Below are positions 16,367 to 24,772 of a DNA stretch of 64,000 nt, piece by piece; positions within the stretch are counted from its first letter, which is position 1; each line of letters starts with the position of its first letter. The notes beneath the pieces are model-generated. The model was not told where the DNA came from. It saw only the letters and a program-made list of their open reading frames with translations, and did not search any database. The stretch is taken from assembly GCF_002843385.1 (NCBI RefSeq), contig NZ_MVDE01000002.1, positions 62,001 to 126,000 on the forward strand. Direction: 5' to 3'. This stretch comes from Labilibaculum manganireducens. Lineage in GTDB: Bacteria > Bacteroidota > Bacteroidia > Bacteroidales > Marinifilaceae. The translations under genes were made by a program, and so were the position numbers.

Positions 16367-16563
16367 GCACCCCTCTCCCTGCCGGGTTTCTCCTCAAAAG
16401 GCTACTCTTTAATTTACATCTAGTGGAGTGAAAAAAATAATTTCAAGATTTAACACCCTTTTCCCGACGTGTCGGGATCGGCACTTCCCCTCAAGATGGG
16501 AAGGTCTCGGTTGTGAAGTTTTCTCCCATTTTAATGGGAGATGTCCGAAGGACAGAGGGGTGC
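16367..16563. repeat. 197-bp element with terminal inverted repeats, MITE-like
   Basis: GCACCCCTCT (16367-16376) and AGAGGGGTGC (16554-16563) are perfect 10-bp terminal inverted repeats. Inside are CCCGAC-GT-GTCGGG and a 9-bp hairpin TCTCCCATT/AATGGGAGA (16522-16541). There is no coding capacity. It fills most of the spacer between the HMA gene and ctaB. The small size, inverted termini and internal hairpins fit a non-autonomous mobile element or a large intergenic hairpin repeat. Confidence 0.6.
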
Positions 16564-16623
16564 TTTATGTTTACAATAAAACTTTTGAGCAAGAAATGTA
16601 ATATTTGAGTGTTAAGAGTAGTT

Positions 16624-17490
16624 CTAAAAGTAAAGTTTATCGATGCTGATTAGGATCATGATGATCAGGAAATATAGATTCAGGCGCAAAAATAATTTTC
16701 GAACCGTTATTCTGTCGTAGTTTTTTAAAAGGATAAAACTGTTTGGAATAATCCATAAGGATAGGGCCAGTAGAGACCAAATCAGAATTTTCGATGAGAG
16801 AACATCAAAGATGGGAAGCAGCAAAGCAACCATTATTGTTGCCAGCATCCATATTAATGTGATGTTGTGAATTTGTTTTACGCTAAACACATCAGTCAGT
16901 ACTTTAAAGCCTCCTTTTTTATAATCTTCGCCATAGAGCAGCAACAAGAGCCAAAAGTGCGGAATCTGACCAATAAAGAAGAAAAACGACAGGGCTAAAA
17001 TTGGCCAGTCTAAAAAATTACCGCCTGCTGCTGCGTAACCAATCATTGGTGGAAATGCACCGCTTAACGCTCCGGGAACAACGGCAAATGCCGAAATTTG
17101 TTTTAATGGAGTATATACCAGATTGTACCAAAAGATGGAGAAAATGGCCAGCCATAAACTTTCGGTAGTTCCTCCTAATGCTAGTAAACCGCAACCCGAA
17201 AGTAAAAAGAAAACACTCCATTTTACTGCTTCCGAAATGCTGATTTTTCCTGAGGGGATTGGCCGGAATTTGGTGCGGTTCATTAATGCATCTTTTTTGT
17301 GTTCCTGAATGTGATTTAAGGCAGATGCACCGGCCACAATCAAAAAAATACCCAACACCACATAAGCCATATTCAATGAAAATTCCGGCGCATACAATAA
17401 ATATCCCGTGAAACAGGAAATGGCTATTGGAACAGCAATTTTAATTTTTCCTAATTCAAAAAGGGTAGATATTTTAGAGGATATGTTCAT
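16624..17490 (-). CDS. ctaB: Heme O synthase (protoheme IX farnesyltransferase)
   Basis: A 288-residue UbiA-family membrane enzyme that attaches a farnesyl group to heme b to give heme O, the precursor of heme A for the caa3 oxidase. The prenyl-diphosphate-binding region reads NHIQEHKKDALMNRTKFRP, a variant of the usual NxxxDxxxD in which the first Asp is Glu. About eight helices follow. The frame can be extended to a GTG at 17511 overlapping the cox2 stop, but the ATG at 17490-17488 is preferred. It is the last gene of the cox operon. No heme A synthase (ctaA) was seen in the window. Confidence 0.9.
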   Translation of the reverse strand: MNISSKISTLFELGKIKIAVPIAISCFTGYLLYAPEFSLNMAYVVLGIFLIVAGASALNHIQEHKKDALMNRTKFRPIPSGKISISEAVKWSVFFLLSGCGLLALGGTTESLWLAIFSIFWYNLVYTPLKQISAFAVVPGALSGAFPPMIGYAAAGGNFLDWPILALSFFFFIGQIPHFWLLLLLYGEDYKKGGFKVLTDVFSVKQIHNITLIWMLATIMVALLLPIFDVLSSKILIWSLLALSLWIIPNSFILLKNYDRITVRKLFLRLNLYFLIIMILISIDKLYF

Positions 17491-17503
17491 GTGCTGGCTT
17501 TTG

Positions 17504-18448
17504 TTAATCACTTAGAGTCTTCATAAATTCAATTATTTCGCCGATATCATCTTCTGTTAATTCATTTTTATAGGACAGCATCAAGCCTTTATTAAAACCC
17601 TTTACAACATCATCGTTAGGATTGTAAACGGAGTTGATTACATAGGCAGTGTCTACATTTATTTCTCGTGATTGTCCGTTGGTAATAACCGTTTCTGTTT
17701 TGCCGAATAAACCTTTCCAGCTGGGGCCAACCAACTTCGATCCATCGAGCGAGTGACAGGCCAGACAACCATTCTTTTTTACAATGATTAAGCCTAAAGC
17801 CCCGGGTTTATCAGAAATAAGAGGAGCGGTTTTAGTTGTGTCAATATACCAGCTGTCGAATTTATCCTGTGGCATTACAATCACAGATGTTTGCATAGAG
17901 GAATGTCTCAAGCCGCAATATTCTGTGCAAAACAAATCGTATTCGCCTTCGCGGCCGGGTATGAACCACATCATTTGTTTTTTTCCGGGAACAACATCCT
18001 GCTTTAGTCTAAACGAAGGAATGTACAAACTATGTATTACATCCAGAGCCTTCAAATCCAATTTTACAGCACGATTTAAAGGAACATACAGAGTGTCTGT
18101 TCTTTTGCCGTTTTCGTATTCGAATTGCCAGTTCCACATTCTGCCAACGCTTTTAACTACAAAAGCATCGTCAGGAACTTCCTTCATTGGTTTGTAACCC
18201 ATCCAGCCGTAGTAGAACATCACCATCACCAATATTGTTGGGATCACGGTCCATATTATTTCAAGACTTACACTTCCGTGGATTTGAGTAGCGACCGGAT
18301 TTTTTTCTTTGCGGTATCGAAATACAAAGTAAATCATGGTAGCTGTGATGGCGATGAGGAAAAAGAAAATGATTCCCAATATCACTTCGAAAGAAGTATC
18401 TACACCTTTCACAAAATTAGAAGCATCGGGTATTGCTTTAGAAGTCAT
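17504..18448 (-). CDS. coxB: Cytochrome c oxidase subunit II with fused cytochrome c domain (caa3 type)
   Basis: A 314-residue protein. Two N-terminal helices (about 22-45 and 60-80) precede the periplasmic cupredoxin domain with the CuA ligands CTEYCGLRHSSM. A C-terminal cytochrome c domain has CLACH near residue 227 and a likely Met ligand in KGLMLSYKNEL. The fused heme domain defines a caa3-type oxidase, which receives electrons from ACIII either directly or through a small cytochrome. It lies in the operon coxA-coxC-cox4-coxB-ctaB. Confidence 0.95.
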   Translation of the reverse strand: MTSKAIPDASNFVKGVDTSFEVILGIIFFFLIAITATMIYFVFRYRKEKNPVATQIHGSVSLEIIWTVIPTILVMVMFYYGWMGYKPMKEVPDDAFVVKSVGRMWNWQFEYENGKRTDTLYVPLNRAVKLDLKALDVIHSLYIPSFRLKQDVVPGKKQMMWFIPGREGEYDLFCTEYCGLRHSSMQTSVIVMPQDKFDSWYIDTTKTAPLISDKPGALGLIIVKKNGCLACHSLDGSKLVGPSWKGLFGKTETVITNGQSREINVDTAYVINSVYNPNDDVVKGFNKGLMLSYKNELTEDDIGEIIEFMKTLSD

Positions 18449-18451
18449 AAG

Positions 18452-18739
18452 CTATCGGTATAAGTAGTCTAAGAATGTAATAAAAATAACACAGCCCAGC
18501 AGTAAAAATACGCTGGCTGCCATTATGGCATAGAACTTTTTATCGAATTTAAGATGCATGAAAATCAGTAATACCAATAAGGATTTACAACCAGCCAGCA
18601 GTAAAGCTGCTGAAACTGTGTACGGACCTAAATTAAGACTGGTTATGGCAACTGATGTAAACGTCATGAAAAGCAAAGCAATCAAAACAAATACATAGGT
18701 TTTGTATTTTACAATGTGGGTGTGTTGTTCTTTTTCCAT
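18452..18739 (-). CDS. Cytochrome c oxidase subunit IV (caa3 small subunit)
   Basis: A 95-residue protein with three hydrophobic helices (about 10-32, 38-59 and 69-90) of the prokaryotic COX4 type, including the conserved LLIFMHLKFDKKFY segment. It is a structural subunit of the caa3 oxidase. It lies 3 bp before coxB and 10 bp after coxC. Confidence 0.85.
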   Translation of the reverse strand: MEKEQHTHIVKYKTYVFVLIALLFMTFTSVAITSLNLGPYTVSAALLLAGCKSLLVLLIFMHLKFDKKFYAIMAASVFLLLGCVIFITFLDYLYR

Positions 18740-18749
18740 AGCAGTACAA

Positions 18750-19364
18750 TTAAGTGATTAGGTAGAATAAGGGGAAAAGGAAAATCCAGATTAAATCGAC
18801 CAAATGCCAATACAAACCACTGTTTTCAAGTATTGTGAAATTGTCGTGTTGAACTTCATCTTTTACTACCAGTCTCATAACATAGGCAATAAAAGCTACG
18901 CCAATAATAATGTGCAGGGCATGAAGACCGGTCATGGCATAGTACAAACCAAAAAAGAGGATTTCTCCCTGGCTGGCTTCCATCAGTGTTGGGCTGCCGG
19001 GATAAATTCCATGTGATATTTTTCCACTCCATTCAAAATATTTATTCACCATAAATGCCACAGCCAGTAAAATGGTAACACCCATTAATATCAACGTAAG
19101 TTTTTTATTCTGATATTGTATGGCACTGATAGACATGGCAATTGTCATACTGCTGATAAGTAGAATTACAGTATTTGCTGTGCCAATAAAAGTATCCAGC
19201 TCTTCGGCAGCCAAATGAAAAGCCGCCGGGTTTAAGTAACGGTATACCGAATAAACAATAAACAGTCCGCCAAAAAGGATCAATTCAGTAAATATGAAGA
19301 TCCACATTCCTGTTTTAGCACCTTCATCGTCCCGGTGTTCATCAATGTGTGCGTGATTACTCAT
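18750..19364 (-). CDS. coxC: Cytochrome c oxidase subunit III
   Basis: A 204-residue membrane protein with five helices, the short form of COX3. Typical segments are GMWIFIFTELILFGGLF near the N-terminus, MTGLHALHIIIG and the terminal LYWHLVDLIWIFLFPLFY. It stabilises the catalytic subunit. It overlaps the end of coxA by 8 bp, indicating coupled translation. Confidence 0.93.
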   Translation of the reverse strand: MSNHAHIDEHRDDEGAKTGMWIFIFTELILFGGLFIVYSVYRYLNPAAFHLAAEELDTFIGTANTVILLISSMTIAMSISAIQYQNKKLTLILMGVTILLAVAFMVNKYFEWSGKISHGIYPGSPTLMEASQGEILFFGLYYAMTGLHALHIIIGVAFIAYVMRLVVKDEVQHDNFTILENSGLYWHLVDLIWIFLFPLFYLIT

Positions 19365-20967
19365 AGTCGTATGGTCGTTTCGTTACTACTGGTATTTCCG
19401 CAAAATTCTCTAAAGGCGGAGGACTGGCAACTGTCCATTCAAGTGTTTTTCCTTTCCAGGGATCGGCTTCTGCAATTTCTCCTTTTCGGGCCGATCGAAC
19501 CAGATTGGTGATGATAATGATTAAACCGGAAATCATGAGCATGGCTCCAAATGAGGATACAATATTTGGTCCGTGAAATTCTTCAACATAGTCGTAATAC
19601 CTGCGGGGCATTCCAATCATTCCTAAATAAAACATCGGAAGATAAAGAGTGTTAAAGCCAGTAAAGAATACTGCCAAACCAATATTTGCCCAGCCTTTGT
19701 CGTACATTCTTCCAAACATTTTAGGATACCAATAGTGCAGAGCTCCAAAAAATGCATATCCGGTACCTCCAAAAACAATAAAGTGAAAGTGAGCAACAAC
19801 AAATGCAGTATCGTGCAAATGAACATTCGCCGATAAAGCACCAAGCACCATTCCGGACAGTCCGCCAATCATAAAAACAAAAAGAAAACAAAGAGCCCAT
19901 AAGAAAGGCGTTTGAATATCGATGGACGCTTTATGAAGGGTAGCCACCCAATTGAATATTTTAATAGCACTGGGTATGGCTACCAAAAATGTAAGAATCG
20001 AAAATGTATACAAGGCCGTTCCACTCATTCCGGATGTAAACATGTGATGTCCCCAAACAAAGTAGCCTACAAATGCAATTGCTAAAGTAGATACAACAAT
20101 TGCTTTGTAACCAAAAATAGTTTTTCGCGCAAATGTTGGAATAATTTCTGAAATGACGCCCATTGCCGGCAATATCATGATGTAAACGGCAGGGTGGGAG
20201 TAAATCCAGAATAAATGCTGATATAAGATTGGATCGCCACCCAAAGCAGGATCGAAAAAACCGATTTGCAGGGTACGTTCCAGTACAATCATTAATAATG
20301 TAATACCTACAATTGGTGTTGCCAGTACTTGAATCCAGCTTGTTCCGTATATAGCCCATGGGAAAAGAGGCATTTTCATCCAAGCCATACCTGGTGCCCT
20401 CATTCTGTGAATAGTTACGATAAAGTTGAGTCCTGTAGCAATAGAGGAAAATCCCAGGATAAACGCTCCGGTAACTGCAGGGAGCATATTTGTTCCTGTT
20501 CTAAAACTGTAGGGAGCGTAAAATGTCCAGCCGGTATCCGGAGGTCCATCACCAAAAAACTGAGCCGAAAGAGCAACGGCCGCACCTAAAATATAGATCC
20601 ACCACGACAAAAGATTGAGCTTGGGAAATGCCACATCTTTCGCTCCAATCATCAGAGGCAGAAAAAAATTTCCAAACACAGCAGGTAAGCCGGGAACTAC
20701 AATTAAAAAAATCATGGTTATCCCGTGAAGGGTAAAAAAGCTGTTGTAAGTCTGGGCATCCATAATGGTTTTTCCGGGTGCAATCAGCTCTATTTTCATT
20801 AACAGACCCAGAATAGCTGCAACACTAAAAAGCACCAGCATACTGTATAAATACAATAAGCCAATTCGTTTGTGATCTGTTGAGAAAATCCATGCAAATA
20901 TTCCTTTGTACCGTCCTTGATATTCAAGGTAATTTGGTTCAGGGTTTTGAATTACGGTATCAGACAT
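19357..20967 (-). CDS. coxA: Cytochrome c oxidase subunit I, A2-type heme-copper oxidase
   Basis: A 536-residue catalytic subunit that reduces O2 and pumps protons. The heme and CuB ligand regions are visible (WIYSHPAVYIMILPAMG, GHHMFTSGM, HDTAFVVAHFHFIVFGG). The motif reads YSHP followed by Ala and not HPEV, so the protein lacks the channel glutamate of A1 enzymes and belongs to the A2 (YS) subfamily, as in the Rhodothermus caa3 oxidase. It is first of the oxidase genes, 95 bp downstream of the SCO gene. Confidence 0.95.
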   Translation of the reverse strand: MSDTVIQNPEPNYLEYQGRYKGIFAWIFSTDHKRIGLLYLYSMLVLFSVAAILGLLMKIELIAPGKTIMDAQTYNSFFTLHGITMIFLIVVPGLPAVFGNFFLPLMIGAKDVAFPKLNLLSWWIYILGAAVALSAQFFGDGPPDTGWTFYAPYSFRTGTNMLPAVTGAFILGFSSIATGLNFIVTIHRMRAPGMAWMKMPLFPWAIYGTSWIQVLATPIVGITLLMIVLERTLQIGFFDPALGGDPILYQHLFWIYSHPAVYIMILPAMGVISEIIPTFARKTIFGYKAIVVSTLAIAFVGYFVWGHHMFTSGMSGTALYTFSILTFLVAIPSAIKIFNWVATLHKASIDIQTPFLWALCFLFVFMIGGLSGMVLGALSANVHLHDTAFVVAHFHFIVFGGTGYAFFGALHYWYPKMFGRMYDKGWANIGLAVFFTGFNTLYLPMFYLGMIGMPRRYYDYVEEFHGPNIVSSFGAMLMISGLIIIITNLVRSARKGEIAEADPWKGKTLEWTVASPPPLENFAEIPVVTKRPYDYE

Positions 20968-21011
20968 ATGTATTGTGTTAATTTTTTATCTTAATTAGAA
21001 GCAAAGATTTC

Positions 21012-21054
21012 ACAAATTCTGACAGATCGTATTTGTATTGATCTGAGGATTTGT
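21012..21054 (-). other. Hairpin between sco and coxA
   Basis: ACAAAT (21012) and AGATC (21024) pair with GATCT (21040) and ATTTGT (21049-21054) across the only sizeable spacer of the sco-cox operon. There is no U tract, so it is more likely an RNA processing or stability element than a terminator. Confidence 0.3.
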
Positions 21055-21062
21055 GGTTTGTA

Positions 21063-21845
21063 TTATTGTTGTTTTCTTTTTGTTTTCACAAACACCAATA
21101 ATAGAAAAACAATCAATCCCATTATCAATATAATGGCTCCGGTTATTTTGGTAATATTTAAAACGTAGGCTTGTCCTACCGGATCGTAGGAATAGCAATA
21201 TTGAAGTATTTTGTTGATAGTTGGTCCTGCCTGGCCTTTAGAAGCTTCCATAATAGCCAGTTTAAACTCAAAAGGCAAAAAGTAGGTGCCATTTAAATAG
21301 CGGGTGATTTTTCCATCGGGACTTGTCACAATAACAGTAGCAGCGTGTGTGTATTCGTTGCCTACTTTTTTATATCTAAAGCCCAATGCTTTTGTTGCTT
21401 TAGCAATATTCAGGCTGTCGCCGGTATAGAATTTCCAGCCCTCTTGCGTGTTTTTACCTTTAATTAAGGACTTGTAATTGTTTTTCTTTTTAACTGCCAA
21501 ATCATAAGTTTCTGCAGGATCAAAACTAATTGTGATGACTTGATAATCTTTGGCGATTTCCAAATCACTTTTTTGAATGACATCAGCCAAACCGTCCATA
21601 AGAGGGCTGCAGATTCCCGGGCAACGGAAATAGACAAATACAATTGCTGTAGGTTTATCAATCTGATCTTTTAAAAAGACCAATTCACCGGCTTCGTTGG
21701 TTAATTGTATGTTCTGCGGAACGGTGTCGTTAAGATTTTCTATAACTCCAACTTCCATGTCGTAATACAAATCCTTGACACCTTGGCTAAAGGACAATGA
21801 AGTAATCAAGATTAGCAGAAAAGAAACAGTAAGTTTTAATTTCAT
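21063..21845 (-). CDS. sco: SCO1/SenC-family copper chaperone
   Basis: A 260-residue protein with a signal peptide (cleavage near residue 21), a thioredoxin-fold SCO domain with the copper ligands CPGIC (Cys75 and Cys79) and a distal His in EYTHAATV, and a C-terminal membrane helix (about 233-254) ending in KTKRKQQ. It should deliver copper to the CuA centre of coxB. It heads the cox operon. The region directly upstream of its ATG is copy 3 of the leader element, so that element lies at the promoter-proximal end of the operon. Confidence 0.9.
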   Translation of the reverse strand: MKLKLTVSFLLILITSLSFSQGVKDLYYDMEVGVIENLNDTVPQNIQLTNEAGELVFLKDQIDKPTAIVFVYFRCPGICSPLMDGLADVIQKSDLEIAKDYQVITISFDPAETYDLAVKKKNNYKSLIKGKNTQEGWKFYTGDSLNIAKATKALGFRYKKVGNEYTHAATVIVTSPDGKITRYLNGTYFLPFEFKLAIMEASKGQAGPTINKILQYCYSYDPVGQAYVLNITKITGAIILIMGLIVFLLLVFVKTKRKQQ

Positions 21846-21932
21846 ATGATTATAATTTTAAGTTTTTGTCATATGGAACTCCCAAATTACACTCATTCTC
21901 TCGTTGTAAGGCTTTTTGCATGGTCGTTTCAT
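21846..21932 (-). repeat. Intergenic leader element, copy 3 (no palindrome)
   Basis: Read on the minus strand, this 87-bp unit starts ATGAAACGACCATG and ends GACAAAAACTTAAAATTATAATCAT directly before the sco start codon. It is the most diverged copy (AAAAAGCCTTACAACGAGAGAATG in place of the AAAGCTTTC block). The central site reads GGAGTTCCATATGAC, with no palindrome, and so shows the probable uninterrupted form. No gene lies behind it on the same strand, so here it may contain the promoter. Confidence 0.75.
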
Positions 21933-22138
21933 AAATAGTCCTCCATGTTTTAGAGTTAAGGAGATAATTGGGGTAATTATATGGTAATCATTACTCAGGT
22001 CTTTATAAATATATAAAAATATTTGATGGGTTCTTATGGTTAATTGGCTTTTTTTGCGGTAGTTAGCTATTTAGAATGTGAAATAATTTTGAAAATGCAC
22101 TGTGTGTTTACTATTTTTACTGGATCTAAAAAAGAATA

Positions 22139-22576
22139 ATGAATATGAATAAATTGAACGTAATATTTTTGATAATTGTATTTTTTTTAACCTCCTGCGT
22201 AGGATCGGATAAGAAACCGGCAAAGAAAGAAGTTGTGAGTGCCGAAATACCAGCATCTGAAATGGAAAATGGTGCTCAATTGTATAGAGCCAAGTGCATG
22301 AACTGTCATATGAAAACGGGTAGTGGTATTGAGAAATTTTATCCACCCCTGGCTAATTCCGATTACTTGAAGAAACATACGGAAGATGCCATAAAAATGG
22401 TAAAATTCGGAAGCAATAAACCCATTAAAGTAAATGGTATTAAATACAATAGTTTAATGCCAGCATCCGGTTTAACCGATAAGGAATTGGTCGCAGTGTT
22501 TAATTATATTCTGAATTCCTGGGGAAACAATTACGGTCAGGTTTCTTTGGAACAGATTGAGGCAGTGGAAAGATAA
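22139..22576 (+). CDS. Monoheme cytochrome c lipoprotein
   Basis: A 145-residue class I cytochrome with a lipoprotein signal (FFLTSC, Cys20), a CMNCH heme motif at 53-57 and a SLMPASG segment holding the likely axial Met. It probably shuttles electrons between the quinol oxidoreductases and the caa3 or cbb3 oxidase while anchored to the membrane. It is transcribed divergently from sco and stands alone. An inverted repeat follows its stop. Confidence 0.85.
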   Translation: MNMNKLNVIFLIIVFFLTSCVGSDKKPAKKEVVSAEIPASEMENGAQLYRAKCMNCHMKTGSGIEKFYPPLANSDYLKKHTEDAIKMVKFGSNKPIKVNGIKYNSLMPASGLTDKELVAVFNYILNSWGNNYGQVSLEQIEAVER

Positions 22577-22580
22577 ATGA

Positions 22581-22636
22581 GCTTTTGGCTATGGTATTTG
22601 AGTTATAGGGAATAGGTAAAGCCATGAGCCAAAAGC
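22581..22636. terminator. Inverted repeat between convergent genes
   Basis: GCTTTTGGCT (22581-22590) and AGCCAAAAGC (22627-22636) are perfect complements around a 36-nt loop, between the ends of the convergent cytochrome and SEC-C genes. The long loop makes an intrinsic terminator uncertain. Confidence 0.35.
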
Positions 22637-22645
22637 ACAGATCGT

Positions 22646-22909
22646 TTAATTTACATTCGATTTTACACGATAATATTCTTTACGAAGGCGTTTTACACTT
22701 AGAACCTTAATTTGTTCTTCTCCGGTAGTTTCACTAATTTTTTTAACGGCAACTCTACTTTTTTTCTGATGATCAGGATAATGGCAGGCTTTGTATTTTT
22801 TACCGCTGTTGCAGAAACATTTATCGTTACGTTCAATTCTTACATAATAAAAGGTATCGTCATTTTCAGTGTTGAAAAATGTCAACAAATTGTTAAGTAT
22901 TTTTTTCAT
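22646..22909 (-). CDS. Small SEC-C motif protein
   Basis: An 87-residue basic protein with the zinc-binding SEC-C motif CFCNSGKKYKACH, as at the C-terminus of SecA and in many small stand-alone proteins. The rest is Lys-rich. Nothing points to a specific partner, and its place beside respiratory genes may be incidental. Confidence 0.75.
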   Translation of the reverse strand: MKKILNNLLTFFNTENDDTFYYVRIERNDKCFCNSGKKYKACHYPDHQKKSRVAVKKISETTGEEQIKVLSVKRLRKEYYRVKSNVN

Positions 22910-23052
22910 AGTGCTGGAATATCTTTAGTAAAAGTTAGGTTCCCCTTAATTTACAAGATATCCTGATTGGAAACAATTAAAATAAGTTATCAGCTGAAGA
23001 GTTCGTTTTTAGTGTGTAATTTGAGTAAAGTTTTGAGCAAATAAGTGAATTT

Positions 23053-23784
23053 TTAATGACAGCAATCTGGTTTTGGTTTGCTTACATCCACTTGTTCGGT
23101 TGGAACATGCATAGCTTTTTCGGGTGGACTTAGGAAAGGAATTCCTAAACTCAATCCGCGAAGCACGAACAGAATACCGATAAATACAATGGCATAAGGA
23201 ATCAACCGGGTAATTTTCTTTCTCAATTCAAGAGTGATTAAATTACCAATTAGTGAAATCGCCAACATCATGGGAAGAGTTCCCAAACCAAAAATGAACA
23301 TGAAAAGTCCGCCGCCAACAGATGATCCTGTGGCAATTGCTGCTGCGATAGCAACGTAAACCAATCCGCACGGAAGTAGTCCATTTAATAATCCGATCAG
23401 AAAAAGAGAACCATAACTTCGTTGAGTGAACAGTTTTCCCAAGGAAAGTTTTACTTTTCCCACAAAGGAGAATATCCCTTTTTCAGCGTTAAAGCGATTC
23501 TTATAAATGGAAGGAGTAATTACGGATAGAATCATGATAACACCCATGATAACAGAAACCCATTGCTGAAATCCACTCATAACCAAACCTCTTCCCAGTA
23601 AACCAAATATGGCTCCCATTATTGCATAGGTAAGGGCACGTCCGATGTTGTAAATCACACCGCCCGAAATTCTTGTCAGCCATGAAGTTGTTTTTAATGG
23701 AATTGCCAGTGCAATAGGACCACACATTCCCACACAGTGAAAACTGCCCATAAGTCCAAGTATTAATGCTGATAGATATACCAT
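23053..23784 (-). CDS. TauE/SafE-like membrane protein of the cbb3 cluster
   Basis: A 243-residue protein with six or seven helices, starting MVYLSALILGLMGSFHCVGMCGP, which carries the conserved HCxGMCGP motif of this family (UreH/TauE type). The C-terminus is Cys/His-rich (PDCCH). Family members occur regularly in cbb3 oxidase clusters and are thought to serve oxidase assembly, perhaps copper handling. The name sulfite exporter is only a family label. It would follow ccoH in the operon, but a GxxExxY gene now separates the two. Confidence 0.8.
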   Translation of the reverse strand: MVYLSALILGLMGSFHCVGMCGPIALAIPLKTTSWLTRISGGVIYNIGRALTYAIMGAIFGLLGRGLVMSGFQQWVSVIMGVIMILSVITPSIYKNRFNAEKGIFSFVGKVKLSLGKLFTQRSYGSLFLIGLLNGLLPCGLVYVAIAAAIATGSSVGGGLFMFIFGLGTLPMMLAISLIGNLITLELRKKITRLIPYAIVFIGILFVLRGLSLGIPFLSPPEKAMHVPTEQVDVSKPKPDCCH

Positions 23785-23844
23785 GTTTTTCTTTTTTATC
23801 TAACCACAAAGTGCACAAAGTATTTTCACAAAGGACACTAAGGT

Positions 23845-24219
23845 TTAAAATATTACTCTTTTAATGCCATATTTAAGTGATTTGACATTGAAGTTAACCA
23901 GTAAACCCAGTTTACACTTTGACAGTTTCATGTAGGTTAAAATCTGTGCCAGATGCTTATCGTTTAAAGTTTCTATTGCTTTAATCTCAACTATTACTGA
24001 ATCTTCAACTAATAGATCAAGTCTGTAGCCAGATTCTAATCTAATTTCTTTATAAATTAGAGGTAGTTCTTTTTGTTTCTCAACTTTGAGTCCTTCTTGA
24101 GAAAGTTCATAGTAAAGGCATTCTTCATAAGCACTCTCTAATAGTCCTGGGCCGAGTTCGGTATGCACCCTAAATGCACAATCTAATACTTTCTTGTAAA
24201 CTATTTCTAAGTCTTTCAT
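23845..24219 (-). CDS. GxxExxY family protein
   Basis: A 124-residue protein with the family motif GPGLLESAYEECLYYEL and a nuclease-like core (SGYRLDLLVEDSVIVEIKAI, with D-x(n)-ExK spacing as in PD-(D/E)XK folds). No role is established. From memory, such genes are scattered singly through Bacteroidota genomes and flanked by repeats like the CCACAAAGTGCACAAAG seen at 23803-23820. It interrupts the conserved ccoH-safE order and has probably moved in. Confidence 0.85.
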   Translation of the reverse strand: MKDLEIVYKKVLDCAFRVHTELGPGLLESAYEECLYYELSQEGLKVEKQKELPLIYKEIRLESGYRLDLLVEDSVIVEIKAIETLNDKHLAQILTYMKLSKCKLGLLVNFNVKSLKYGIKRVIF

Positions 24220-24289
24220 TTACTTTAAGATCTTATTTTTTTCTTGGTGTTACTTCGTGCAGGACTTCATTACCTTCGTGGTTAAACAC

Positions 24290-24736
24290 TTATTTATTCA
24301 AGTAAACAGCCTCTTCTTTATAATATCCTTTGCCACCGTGTTCCCAATCTATTTTGACGGTGTACATGCCTTTTAAAAGTTGGTCTGTATTAAGTTCCTG
24401 CAATCCGTTTTCGTCAAGCTCAATTGAAGTTTTAAAATCTGATTCATAATCGGCAGGACGATAAAATATGATTTCGCCTTTTACCTGATCGTGCATATTG
24501 GCCGGAAACTGTAATTGTAATTTCCCATTTTCCTGCGAGATAAGGATCGTCTCATTTAATTTTTTGGCATTATTTAATTTATCAATTTGTTGTTGATATT
24601 CCACCTCTTTAGGATAGTAATCTTTTGATACTAAATTGATTTTTTGCGTTGTACTAAATGCAACAAAAGTAAGAATCCCGATAACATATATCGAAGCTCC
24701 TATTGCTAGTTTTGTCCCCCAACTCATCTTTTTCAT
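24290..24736 (-). CDS. ccoH: cbb3 oxidase assembly protein FixH/CcoH
   Basis: A 148-residue protein with one N-terminal helix (about 9-27) and a periplasmic FixH domain (KDYYPKEVEYQQQIDKLNNA). CcoH is needed for stable assembly of the cbb3 oxidase. It lies 36 bp downstream of ccoG. Confidence 0.88.
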   Translation of the reverse strand: MKKMSWGTKLAIGASIYVIGILTFVAFSTTQKINLVSKDYYPKEVEYQQQIDKLNNAKKLNETILISQENGKLQLQFPANMHDQVKGEIIFYRPADYESDFKTSIELDENGLQELNTDQLLKGMYTVKIDWEHGGKGYYKEEAVYLNK

Positions 24737-24772
24737 TTTGATCCTCTCTACTTTATCCTTATTACTTTTACT

